This document shows positions 50,337-59,230 of a stretch of DNA of 64,000 nucleotides, piece after piece (positions within the stretch are counted from its first letter, which is position 1; the number at the start of each line of letters is the position of its first letter). A program made the position numbers and the translations under genes. The stretch is taken from positions 1 to 64,000 of the forward strand of contig NZ_NCEQ01000008.1 of the NCBI RefSeq assembly GCF_002280785.1, given 5' to 3'. The stretch comes from Brevundimonas subvibrioides. Lineage in GTDB: Bacteria > Pseudomonadota > Alphaproteobacteria > Caulobacterales > Caulobacteraceae. The notes below the pieces were generated by a model. It searched no databases. It was not told where the DNA came from and saw only the letters and a list, made by a program, of their open reading frames with translations.

Positions 50337-51269
50337 CTAGCCGCCGACCTGGGACGCGCCAAGTCTCGCTATCGCCCGTCCGGCGCCAAGGCGCGCCGCG
50401 ACAAGCGCCACCGTAGCGGCGACCAGCGGGCAAGGCGAGAGCATCAGGATATCGGCCCAGGCGACGGGCAGGGCGGGGGTCAGGCCTTCGGATCCGCCGA
50501 GCGCGCGCAGGAGGGCGAGCAGGGTGATGGCTGTCGCCGTTCCGGCCGCGCCGGCGACCAGGGCCAGCAGGGCGTAGCGGCGCTGGAACAGCCAGGCGAT
50601 GGCGGCGTCGGTGGCGCCGGAGAGGCTCAGGGTCTCGATCACCGATCGGCGCGCCTCGATGCCGGCGCGGACGGCGTAGATGATGGCCGCCCCCGCCGCG
50701 AAGGCCGTGGTCAGGAAGGCGGCGAGCGCCAGGATGGTGATCAGGGTCGCCGACCGTTCGACCTCGCCGCGCCACAGGCTGTGGTCGTCGACCGTGGCGT
50801 CCAGCCCCGCCTCGGCCAGGGCGCGGCCCAGGGTCAGGGCGCTGGCGGGCGCGCTGCGGTCCAGGCGGACGGTGACCAGATAGGGCAGGGGCAGGTCGGC
50901 CAGCACGGCTTCGCCCATCCACGGACGCAGCAGGGCCTCGGCGGTTTCGCGGTCCATGGCGGCGGCCTCGGCCACGCCGTTGACGCCGGCCAGGGTCTCG
51001 GCGGCGCGGGCGGCTGCGGTGGCGCCGCTCTCACCGACGCGCGGACGGACCTGGACCGTGGCCTCGGCCCGCAGTTCCCGGGCCCAGCCGTGCGCCGCCC
51101 GGTCGGCGGCGACCGCCCCGACGGCGGCGAGGCAGGCGAGGAAGCAGAGGACGGCGATGACCGCGGCCAGCCAGCGCTCCCCGGCCGCGTCGCGCGGCAG
51201 GAGACCGCTCTCGGGCCGGACCGGCCGGGCTCGCGGGCCGGAGCCGAACAGTGTGGACCAGCGGATCAC
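50337..51269 (-). CDS. ftsX: Cell division ABC transporter permease FtsX
   Basis: A 310-residue protein with four membrane segments: WLAAVIAVLCFLACLAAVGA, then after the periplasmic loop ATLITILALAAFLTTAFAAGAAIIYAV, YALLALVAGAAGTATAITLLALL, and a final CPLVAATVALVAARLGAG. This is the FtsX layout, with a large first extracytoplasmic loop. FtsEX couples cytoplasmic ATP hydrolysis to peptidoglycan hydrolase control at the septum. The GTG start overlaps the ftsE stop by 4 bp. Confidence 0.9.
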   Translation of the reverse strand: MIRWSTLFGSGPRARPVRPESGLLPRDAAGERWLAAVIAVLCFLACLAAVGAVAADRAAHGWARELRAEATVQVRPRVGESGATAAARAAETLAGVNGVAEAAAMDRETAEALLRPWMGEAVLADLPLPYLVTVRLDRSAPASALTLGRALAEAGLDATVDDHSLWRGEVERSATLITILALAAFLTTAFAAGAAIIYAVRAGIEARRSVIETLSLSGATDAAIAWLFQRRYALLALVAGAAGTATAITLLALLRALGGSEGLTPALPVAWADILMLSPCPLVAATVALVAARLGAGRAIARLGASQVGG

Positions 51270-51976
51270 GTCGCGACCCCCGAGATGCGGCCGTCGCGCA
51301 ACTGCAACCTGCGCGCGCCCGACCGCCTGGCCAGATCTTCGTCATGGCTGGCGATCAGGACGGTGGCGCCCAGCCTGTTGAGCGCCTGGAACAGTTTCAG
51401 CAGCCGGTCGGCCATGGCCGGGTCGACGCTGCCGGTCGGTTCGTCCGCCAGGATCAGGTCCGGTTTGGCCATGACGGCGCGGGCGATGGCGAGGCGCTGT
51501 TTCTCGCCGCCGGACAGGGCGGTGGGCAGGGCGTCGGCGCGATCGCCCAGCCCGACCCAGGCCAGCATCTCCTCGACGTCGGCGGCGTAGTCGCTGCGTT
51601 TGCCGCCCCGCACCCGCAGCGACAGGGCGGCGTTGTCGAAGACGCTGAGGTGATCCAGCAGACGGAAGTCCTGGAACACGACCCCCATGCGCCGACGCCA
51701 GGCGGGCCGGTCGCGGGCCGTGATCCCGGTGACGTCTTCTCCGAACAGGGCGATGCGGCCTTCCTCGGGCCGGTCGGCGAGGGTCAGAAGACGCAGCAGC
51801 GAAGACTTTCCCGCTCCCGACGCGCCGGTAAGGAAGTGGAAAGAGCCACGCGGCAGGATGAGGTTAATGTCCCGCAGCACGCCGGGCGATTCGGCATAGC
51901 CGAACCCGACCGCCGACAGGCGGACGGTTTCGGGCGAAGGCGCGGATTCGGCGGCGCGGCGGGGCGACTGAGACAT
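51266..51976 (-). CDS. ftsE: Cell division ATP-binding protein FtsE
   Basis: A 236-residue ABC ATPase. Walker A GASGAGKSS, Q-loop FQDFRLLDHLSVFDN, signature LSGGEKQRLAIARA, Walker B LILADEPTGSVDP and H-loop ASHDEDL are intact; the DFRLL element after the Q-loop is FtsE-like. It is followed by ftsX, ydcF-like and plsC genes. The N-terminal extension of ~18 residues is longer than in E. coli. Confidence 0.93.
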   Translation of the reverse strand: MSQSPRRAAESAPSPETVRLSAVGFGYAESPGVLRDINLILPRGSFHFLTGASGAGKSSLLRLLTLADRPEEGRIALFGEDVTGITARDRPAWRRRMGVVFQDFRLLDHLSVFDNAALSLRVRGGKRSDYAADVEEMLAWVGLGDRADALPTALSGGEKQRLAIARAVMAKPDLILADEPTGSVDPAMADRLLKLFQALNRLGATVLIASHDEDLARRSGARRLQLRDGRISGVAT

Positions 51977-52053
51977 CGATTGTTTTCGTTAGGACCGGAC
52001 CGCTTCGCGTTCCGACAGGAGGGGGCCGGCGAGCGGCCTCGCAGTCAGCGACC

Positions 52054-52965
52054 ATGATACTGACCTGCCCGTCCTGCGCCACCAGCTATTTTGCCCCCGA
52101 CGGCGCCATTCCGCCCGGCGGCCGCAAGGTGCGCTGCCAGTCCTGCGCCCATGTCTGGCACGGCATGCCCAGCGACGAGCCGCTGGAGCTGACGGCGGCC
52201 AGCGAGCCGATTCTCGCTCAGGAGCCGAGGAGTTTCGAGGACGCGCCGCCGGTCTCGCCCGAGACCCCCGCGCCCGAACTGCCCAAGGCCTTCCGCGCCC
52301 GGGCCGAACAGCAGCGTCGACTGCGCCGTGCCGCGACCCAAGGCGCGGTCTGGGCCGGTCTGGCCAGCCTGTTCGTCGGCCTGATCGGCGCCGGCTGGCT
52401 GTTCCGGGTCGAGGTGGTGGAACTGTATCCCCGCGCCGCGGCCGCCTACGCCATGGTCGGGACGCCGGTGAACCCGACCGGGCTCGAGTTCGAGGCCCTG
52501 GCCGCCAAGGCCGTGGCCGAACGGCCGGACATGGTGATGGTGTCCGGCGCCCTCCGGAACGTCAGGGATCGCGAGATCGTCGCGCCGCCGGTCCGGGTCG
52601 CCCTGCTCGACGCCCACGGGGCCGAGGTCGGGCACGCCCTGATCGAGCTGGACGGGGCCCCCGTCCTGCCGGGCGGGGTCCAGGGCTTCGCCGCCCTGAT
52701 CCGCGACCCCGGCGCGCACGGCGTCGATGTCGGCGTCGATTTCGCCCGGGCGGGAGCCGGACCGGCCGCGCATGAGGAGGCCGCCCGCGCCGCCCCCGCC
52801 CGGCCCTTGCCCACGCCCGACGAACACGGCCTGCGGCCCGCCATGATCGAGGAGGCGCCGACGATGCATGCCGAGCCGATCGACGCGACCCCGGTCCCCG
52901 CCGCGCCGGCGCATGAGTCTATCGACAGCCATGGGGCCGAGGCGGTATCCGCCTCGCATGGCTGA
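52054..52965 (+). CDS. zitP: MJ0042 zinc-ribbon / DUF3426 membrane protein (ZitP-like)
   Basis: A 303-residue protein starting with a zinc ribbon CPSC...CQSC (residues ~5-32, with the VWHGMP tail typical of the MJ0042 finger), a variable linker, one transmembrane segment (AVWAGLASLFVGLIGAGWLF) and a DUF3426 periplasmic domain (VMVSGALRNVRDREIVAPPVRVALLD). This matches Caulobacter ZitP, a polar zinc-finger regulator of pilus assembly and cell polarity, and it lies divergent from ftsE. The symbol is by resemblance and could be an out-paralogue. Confidence 0.75.
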   Translation: MILTCPSCATSYFAPDGAIPPGGRKVRCQSCAHVWHGMPSDEPLELTAASEPILAQEPRSFEDAPPVSPETPAPELPKAFRARAEQQRRLRRAATQGAVWAGLASLFVGLIGAGWLFRVEVVELYPRAAAAYAMVGTPVNPTGLEFEALAAKAVAERPDMVMVSGALRNVRDREIVAPPVRVALLDAHGAEVGHALIELDGAPVLPGGVQGFAALIRDPGAHGVDVGVDFARAGAGPAAHEEAARAAPARPLPTPDEHGLRPAMIEEAPTMHAEPIDATPVPAAPAHESIDSHGAEAVSASHG

Positions 52966-53491
52966 AGCTCCCCCGACGCCCACCGTCTTACTGTCCGAAG
53001 CCGAGATCGGCCGGATCGTCGCCGATCTGGCCGAACGGATCGCCCCCGTCATCGACGACGAGACCGTGGCGGTGGTGCTGCTGACCGGCGGCCTGTGGTT
53101 CGCCGCCGACCTGACGCGGGCCCTGTCGCGGGTCGGACGGAATGTCCGCTTCGACGCCCTGTGGCTGGCCTCCTACGGAGATGAAAAGTCGAGCCGGGGC
53201 CGGATCGACGTCCATGCGCCGTTCCAGCGCTCGCTGACGGATCGCAAGGTGCTGATCCTCGACGACGTGTTCGATACCGGCCTGTCGCTGGCCGAGGCCG
53301 TGCGGCATGCGAGGGAGGCGGGAGCCGCCGAGGTCGTGACCTGCGTCTTCGCCCGCAAGCCCTGGCCGAAGCCCCGTGCCCCCGAGCCGGACTTCGTCGG
53401 CTGGGAGGCGCCCAACCGGTTCCTGGTCGGCTACGGCCTCGACCACGCCGGCGCCCTGCGCGGCCTGCCGGACATCTGCGCGCTGGACTAA
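52958..53491 (+). CDS. Hypoxanthine phosphoribosyltransferase-like protein
   Basis: A 177-residue type I phosphoribosyltransferase. The PRPP loop ILDDVFDTGLSLAEAV is diagnostic; VVLLTGGLWFAADLTRAL and RFDALWLASYGDEKSSRG fit Hpt/Xprt-like enzymes, with the GYGLDHAGALRGLPDI end. It likely salvages hypoxanthine or guanine. The ATG at 52958 overlaps the end of the zitP-like gene by 8 bp; the longer frame is antisense-like. Its stop overlaps the convergent recQ stop by a few bases. Confidence 0.88.
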   Translation: MAEAPPTPTVLLSEAEIGRIVADLAERIAPVIDDETVAVVLLTGGLWFAADLTRALSRVGRNVRFDALWLASYGDEKSSRGRIDVHAPFQRSLTDRKVLILDDVFDTGLSLAEAVRHAREAGAAEVVTCVFARKPWPKPRAPEPDFVGWEAPNRFLVGYGLDHAGALRGLPDICALD

Positions 53492-55401
53492 TCCGCGCCC
53501 TGAAGGGCGGCGATCACGCCCTTGCCGTAGCGGTCGATCTTGGTCTGGCCGACGCCGGAGATGGCGGCGAGCGCGTCGAGCGAGCCGGGCTCGCGCTGCG
53601 CGATCTCCAGCAGGGTCTTGTCCTGGAAGATGACATAGGGCGGGACATGCTGTTCGGCGGCGCGGTCGCGGCGCCAGGCGCGCAGGGTCTCGAAACGGGC
53701 GCGGACGTCGGCGTCGAGCGCCTCGACCGCGGCGTTGCGGTCGTTGCGGGTGCGGTTCCTCGGGCTGGCGGATCGGCCGGTGTCGGAACCCGGCGGGGTG
53801 CGGCGGACCTCGACGGCGATCTCGCCGCGATAGACGGCGCGGACCCGTTCGGCGTCGCCGAGGCCGACCAGAGGCTTGCCGTCGTTGGGATCCTCCAGCA
53901 GCAGGCCTTCGAACATCAGGTGGTCGACGATGTCGCGCCAGCCGCCCAGCGAGATCTCCTTGCCGATGCCCCAGGTGGAGAGGTCGCTCTCCCACGGCTG
54001 GACGTCTTTCGTCTTGCCCAGCAGGTGGTCGACGATCCGCCCCTTGCCGAAGCGGCCGCCGAGGCGCTGGACCGCCGCCAGCGCCTTCTGGGCCGGGACG
54101 GTGGCGTCATAGAGGGCGGGCGGGTCGGAACAGACGTCGCAGACGCCGCACGCGCCGGCGTCGGTTTCTCCGAAATAGCGCCGCACGGCCTGGGGCCGGC
54201 AGGTCGCGCCGTCCAGCATGGCGAACAGCTGGCGAGCTTTCCGCGTCTGGACCTGTTTGACCTCCTCGGCCATCGGGCGGCTGTCGAGCCGCTTCAGGGT
54301 CCAGGCGATGTCGGAGGGGCCGTAGAGTGTGATGCCCTCGGCCGGTTCGCCGTCGCGTCCGGCGCGGCCGATCTCCTGCCAGTAGGCCTCCAGGCTGCCC
54401 GGCGGATCGGCGTGGATGACGAAGCGGACGTCGGCCTTGTCGACCCCCATGCCGAAGGCGATGGTCGCGACCATGACGGCGCCGTCTTCGGCCAGGAACC
54501 GTTCCAGCCGCTTGTCGCGGTCCTGGCCCGGCATGCCCGCGTGATAGGCGATGGCGTTGGTCCCGGCGGATTTCAGGGCGTCGGCGACGCGTTCGCAGCC
54601 GTCGCGGCTGCCGCAATAGACGACGCCCGACTGGCCGCGTCGGGCCCGAACCAGTTCGATGACGTGGGCGTCGGTCCTGGCGCGCGAGGCGCTCTCCTTG
54701 CGAATGGCCGAGAGCTGCAGGTTCGGGCGGGCGAAACTGTCGACGAAGACGGCGGCGTGCTCGAGGCGGAGCGAGGCCAGGATGTCGTCGCGGGTGCGGG
54801 CGTCGGCGGTGGCGGTGACGGCGATGCGGGGGACGCCGGGGAAGAGTTCGCCGAGGCGACCGAGGGTCCGATAGTCGGGGCGGAAGTCGTGGCCCCATTG
54901 GGAGACGCAGTGGGCTTCGTCGATGGCGATCAGCGACAGGGGCAGGTCGCGCAACCGGTCGGTCAGGGCGCCGGAGGCCAGGCCTTCGGGCGAGACATAG
55001 AGCAGGTCCAGTTCACCGGCTTGGGCCGCGCGAAGGACATCGGTGCGCTCGTTCAGCGACAGGCCGGAGTCGAGCCGGGCCGCCGCCACCCCCTGCTGCT
55101 TCAGCGCCTCGACCTGATCGGTCATCAGGGCGATCAGGGGGGAGATGACGAGGCCGAGGCCGGGGCGCAGGATGGCCGGGATCTGGTAGCAGACGCTCTT
55201 GCCGCCGCCGGTCGGGAGGACGGCGAGGACGTCGCGGCCGGCCATGATCTCGGTGACGACCCTGGCCTGCAGCCCCCGGAAGTCGGCATGGCCCCAGACC
55301 CGCTCCAGCGTCTGCCGCGCGGCGTCGAGGCCGGGCGGGGAGGTGGGTGAGTCGGGGAGCATCGGCGGTTTGTGCCCGATCCGTTCCGGGGTGTCATCCA
55401 T
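53488..55401 (-). CDS. recQ: ATP-dependent DNA helicase RecQ
   Basis: A 637-residue 3'-5' helicase. Domains in order: helicase core with Walker A LPTGGGKSVCYQIP and DEAHC box, GVVYCGSRDGCE and QEIGRAGRDG of the second lobe, zinc-binding RQC (CRPQAVRRYFGE...CGVCDVC), winged helix, and a C-terminal HRDC region (DKTLLEIAQREPGSLDALAAISGVG). Complete. The ATG at 55401 is preferred over the preceding GTG. A GANTC array lies 10 bp upstream, sharing a 23-bp tract with the rmuC promoter region. Confidence 0.95.
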   Translation of the reverse strand: MDDTPERIGHKPPMLPDSPTSPPGLDAARQTLERVWGHADFRGLQARVVTEIMAGRDVLAVLPTGGGKSVCYQIPAILRPGLGLVISPLIALMTDQVEALKQQGVAAARLDSGLSLNERTDVLRAAQAGELDLLYVSPEGLASGALTDRLRDLPLSLIAIDEAHCVSQWGHDFRPDYRTLGRLGELFPGVPRIAVTATADARTRDDILASLRLEHAAVFVDSFARPNLQLSAIRKESASRARTDAHVIELVRARRGQSGVVYCGSRDGCERVADALKSAGTNAIAYHAGMPGQDRDKRLERFLAEDGAVMVATIAFGMGVDKADVRFVIHADPPGSLEAYWQEIGRAGRDGEPAEGITLYGPSDIAWTLKRLDSRPMAEEVKQVQTRKARQLFAMLDGATCRPQAVRRYFGETDAGACGVCDVCSDPPALYDATVPAQKALAAVQRLGGRFGKGRIVDHLLGKTKDVQPWESDLSTWGIGKEISLGGWRDIVDHLMFEGLLLEDPNDGKPLVGLGDAERVRAVYRGEIAVEVRRTPPGSDTGRSASPRNRTRNDRNAAVEALDADVRARFETLRAWRRDRAAEQHVPPYVIFQDKTLLEIAQREPGSLDALAAISGVGQTKIDRYGKGVIAALQGAD

Positions 55402-55410
55402 CACGGGCGC

Positions 55411-55447
55411 GACTCCGAAAAAGCGACTCGACAGAGTCGACAGAGTC
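55411..55447 (-). promoter_or_regulatory. GANTC array immediately upstream of recQ
   Basis: GANTC sites start at 55411, 55425, 55434 and 55443. Read on the minus strand, 55425-55447 is GACTCTGTC-GACTCTGTC-GAGTC, identical to 14149-14171 upstream of rmuC. It begins 10 bp from the recQ ATG and would overlap its promoter or 5' UTR. Confidence 0.5.
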
Positions 55448-55589
55448 TACATCGGCGGCGGTCCAAGCGATGGCGATGTCAAAGACCGGAGACAGTGTCT
55501 CACGGTTTTCGGCGGCGCCTGGGATAAAGCCTCTAAATAGATCCGAGCGTTGATTTGAAAGGCGGATTCGGGGGATGCGTTGATGGGTA
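55441..55589 (-). repeat. Dispersed ~149-bp repeat, copy B
   Basis: Closely similar to 29746-29892 with the same flanking arrangement (GANTC block on one side, palindromes on the other). Both copies retain TTTGACATC on the minus strand and a short shared frame (INA...NAR.Y.EALSQ..PKTVRH). Function unknown. Confidence 0.85.
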
Positions 55590-55591
55590 AG

Positions 55592-55783
55592 GTTCCCTTC
55601 TCCCCTTGCGGGAGAAGGTGGCCGAGCGAAGCGAGGTCGGATGAGGCGTCGCACGGCGTTGGGAGTGGAGGCAGGCACGCGTTCCCGTTTGGAACCGCGT
55701 CACCCCTCACCCGATCGCGCCAGGACGACGGCTGCGCCGCCGTGCACGATCTCCCGCTCCCGCAAGGGGGGAGGGGACGAGAC
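55592..55783. repeat. Inverted pair of TTCTCCCC-type palindromes
   Basis: Left unit CCCTTCTCCCCTTGCGGGAGAAGG with CGAGCGAAGCGAGG; right unit ends CTCCCGCTCCCGCAAGGGGGGAGGGG. Between them GGTCGGATGAGG and CACCCCTCACCCGATCG suggest a partial long-range inverted repeat. It adjoins the dapD stop. Confidence 0.65.
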
Positions 55784-56652
<869 letters not shown>

Positions 56653-56656
<4 letters not shown>

Positions 56657-57330
56657 GCGGCCTCCTTGAGGGCATAGGGGGTCAGGAAGTCGAGCAGGTC
56701 AGGCGCGGTGGCGTCGATCCAGTCGCCGGTCGCCAGCCCCCGGGCCGCAAGGTGTCCGGATGTGGCGATCAGCACGGTGGTCATGCCCATGGCCTTGGCC
56801 GGCTCGAGGTTGCGCGGCGTGTCCTCGAAGAAGACGGCCTGCGTCGGGTCGATGCCGAAACGTTCCAGAAAATGCCGATAGGTCGAGGGCGCAGGCTTGG
56901 GCGTCAGGTCCATGTCCTCGATGGCGAAAACGCCGTCGAACAGGGCGGTGACGCCGATCCGGTCCAGGACGCGCGAGGCGTGGCGGCGGGCGCCGTTGGT
57001 CAGGACGAACTTGCGGCCGGGCAGCCGCGCAAGGACCTCGGCCAGACGCGGGTTCGGCTCCAGCGAGTCCAGCGGCACGTCGTGGACCTCGCGGAGGAAG
57101 GTCTCCGGATCCACGGCGTAGTTGGCCATCAGCCCGGCCAGGGTCGTGCCGTGTTCGTTCAGGAATTGACGCTGCAGCGTTCTGGCTTCTTCGGCGGGCA
57201 GGCCGACGGCGTCCACCATGAAGGCGTTGATCCGGCCCTGGACGAGCCCCATCACGCCCTGTTCAGGCGGATAGAGGGTGTCATCGAGGTCGAAGACCCA
57301 GGCGTTGATGCTCGAGAGATCGAGGCTCAC
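56653..57330 (-). CDS. HAD family pyrimidine 5'-nucleotidase-like hydrolase
   Basis: A 225-residue HAD phosphatase with the nucleophile motif [13 protein letters not shown], motif [13 protein letters not shown], the conserved Lys in [18 protein letters not shown] and motif [15 protein letters not shown]. The sequence is that of SDT1/pyrimidine 5'-nucleotidase-like members that commonly sit between argB and dapD in alphaproteobacteria. Starts at GTG 57330, overlapping argB by 4 bp. Confidence 0.9.
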
Positions 57331-58253
57331 GCCTTCACCAGGGTGCCCGCACCGTATTCGGTGAACAGTTCGACCAGCATGGCGTGGGGACGACGGCCGT
57401 CGAGGATGACCACGGCCTCGACGCCCGCGCGGACGGCGGCCATGGCGGTCTCCAGCTTGGGGATCATGCCGCCGGAGGCGGTGCCGTCATCGATCAGGGC
57501 CTGGGCCTCCGCGACCGTCATCTGGCGGATGATCGCTCCCGTCTTGTCGAGCACGCCCTTCACGTCGGTCAGCAGCAGCATGCGTTTGGCGTTCAGCGAC
57601 CCGGCGATCGCGCCGGCCACGGTGTCGGCGTTGACGTTGTAGGTCAGCCCGTCCTCGGACACGCCGATCGGGGCGATGACAGGCACCCAGTCCTCGGTCT
57701 CCGAGGCGATCAGGCCCGCGATCAGCTTGGGATCGACCTTGGTCGGCTCGCCGACGAAGCCGAGATCGACCTCGTGCTCGATCAGGCTGTCGGGGTCGCG
57801 CTTGGTGCGGGTCGTCTTTTCGACGGTCAGCAGGCCGGCGTCCTTGCCCGACAGGCCGACGCCACGCACGTCGGCCTCGCGGCCCGCGACCGTGATCCAG
57901 TGGGCGATCTCCTTGTTCACAGCGCCGGAGAGGACCATCTCGGCCATCGCCATCGTGTCCTTGTCGGTCACGCGCAGGCCGTCGATGAAGCTCGACCTGA
58001 CGCCCGCCTTGTCCAGCATGGCGCTGATCTGCGGCCCGCCGCCGTGGACGACCACGGGGTTGACCCCCATCAGCTTCAGCAGCACCACGTCGGCGGCGAA
58101 CTGTTTGGCCACGGCGACTTCGCCCATGGCATGGCCGCCGTATTTGATGACCACGGTCTCGCGGTCATAAACCTGGATATAGGGCAGGGCTTCGGCCAGC
58201 GTCTTCGCCGTGGCCCAGCCCCGTTCCTCGGATTGCCGGTCGTTCTCGTCCAT
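57327..58253 (-). CDS. argB: Acetylglutamate kinase
   Basis: A 308-residue amino acid kinase phosphorylating N-acetylglutamate in arginine synthesis. Motifs: [74 protein letters not shown] and [13 protein letters not shown]. The N-terminal helix with [10 protein letters not shown] is typical of arginine-sensitive hexameric ArgB. The ATG at 58253 is chosen within a longer frame. Confidence 0.96.
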   Translation of the reverse strand: MDENDRQSEERGWATAKTLAEALPYIQVYDRETVVIKYGGHAMGEVAVAKQFAADVVLLKLMGVNPVVVHGGGPQISAMLDKAGVRSSFIDGLRVTDKDTMAMAEMVLSGAVNKEIAHWITVAGREADVRGVGLSGKDAGLLTVEKTTRTKRDPDSLIEHEVDLGFVGEPTKVDPKLIAGLIASETEDWVPVIAPIGVSEDGLTYNVNADTVAGAIAGSLNAKRMLLLTDVKGVLDKTGAIIRQMTVAEAQALIDDGTASGGMIPKLETAMAAVRAGVEAVVILDGRRPHAMLVELFTEYGAGTLVKA

Positions 58254-58314
58254 GGCGGCGCTGATACCGGCGAGGCTTCGCCGTGTCACGCAGGATCGCG
58301 GCCCGGGGCGCGGC

Positions 58315-59121
58315 TTATGGAGCGTCCGGGAACAGGTCTTCAGCCTGATCGATCGACCGGCGCAGGGCGTCCAGCGCCGCGTGCAGGTCCGGATGCTCGC
58401 CGTGGCGGGCCAGATCGCCGAGCACCGACCAGGTCTGGGCGACCAGGGCCGGGGTCGGGGCCTCGTCGCGCTGGCGGTGCAGGTCTGGCGTCAGGAAGGC
58501 GTCGATCCCGGCCCCGTCGTCGCCGGCGGCCAGGGCCGTGCCGAGCCGGGCGTTGATCAGGGCGACCTCGGCCCGCCAGTCGGCCATGAAGGACGACCAG
58601 CGCATGAAATGGCGGGGCAGGCCCCGGCTTGCGGCCTCGGCGTCCAGCACATGGCGCAGCCACAGGCGCAGACCCTGTTCGCGCGAGATGGGATTGCGGG
58701 CGACGAGCGAGGCGGCGACTTCCGAGGGGTGGCGCAGGGGCGCGATGATCAAGGGACGGTAGCCGGCCTGTTCCAACGCGCCGCGCCAGGCGGGGAAGAG
58801 GCGACACATGCGCGGATCCTTGAGGACGATGGTGCCGGCGTCGCCGAACTCGTCCGCCAGTGCACGGACGATACGGTCCCGGGCGGCGGCGGGATCGGGT
58901 GTGCGAAGCAGACGCCGCCAGTCGCTCCAGCTCGATCCGGCCTCGGCCAGAAGGACGTCGTCGAGGACCATGACGACGTGGCTCTCCCAGAAGCCGCGGG
59001 GATTGTCGGCGGCCGGGGCCATCAGGGTCCGCGGGGCGGCTGCGCCCAGCAGGGTCAAAGCTCCGGCCACGGACGATGTGCCCGAGCGATGCATTCCCAG
59101 TACGACCAGGGCCGTCTTCAT
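58315..59121 (-). CDS. Sulfotransferase family protein
   Basis: A 268-residue protein with the PAPS-binding 5'-phosphosulfate loop [17 protein letters not shown] at the N-terminus, [13 protein letters not shown] and the 3'-phosphate-binding region [13 protein letters not shown]. This is a Sulfotransfer-type fold; the acceptor is unknown, possibly a surface glycan given the neighbouring sugar-nucleotide gene. The ATG at 59121 lets the P-loop start near residue 10. It is 61 bp upstream of argB, same strand, and divergent from the guanylyltransferase gene. Confidence 0.85.
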   Translation of the reverse strand: MKTALVVLGMHRSGTSSVAGALTLLGAAAPRTLMAPAADNPRGFWESHVVMVLDDVLLAEAGSSWSDWRRLLRTPDPAAARDRIVRALADEFGDAGTIVLKDPRMCRLFPAWRGALEQAGYRPLIIAPLRHPSEVAASLVARNPISREQGLRLWLRHVLDAEAASRGLPRHFMRWSSFMADWRAEVALINARLGTALAAGDDGAGIDAFLTPDLHRQRDEAPTPALVAQTWSVLGDLARHGEHPDLHAALDALRRSIDQAEDLFPDAP

Positions 59122-59230
59122 AGTCCGCCTAACTCCCTGATCCTTCAGCACGTTGTTTGCCCCAGTCGAGGGCGTCGCACAACGTGGCGGACCCGTTTGC
59201 CAAATTCCGCAATCCGGCTAAAGCAGACCT

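Larger units (their letters stand above)
55402..55783. other. 382-bp gene-free region of repeats upstream of recQ
   Basis: No gene is supported. It holds a GANTC array (55411-55447), the second ~149-bp dispersed repeat copy (55441-55589) and a pair of TTCTCCCC-type palindromes (55592-55783), in the same order as at 29677-30074. It spans from the recQ start to the dapD stop. Confidence 0.7.

Noticed and set aside
53647-55350. Long plus-strand open frame antisense to recQ (567 codons)
   Set aside because: Composition is Gly/Ala/Val/Asp low-complexity typical of the reverse strand of a GC-rich gene. RecQ on the other strand has all its domains.
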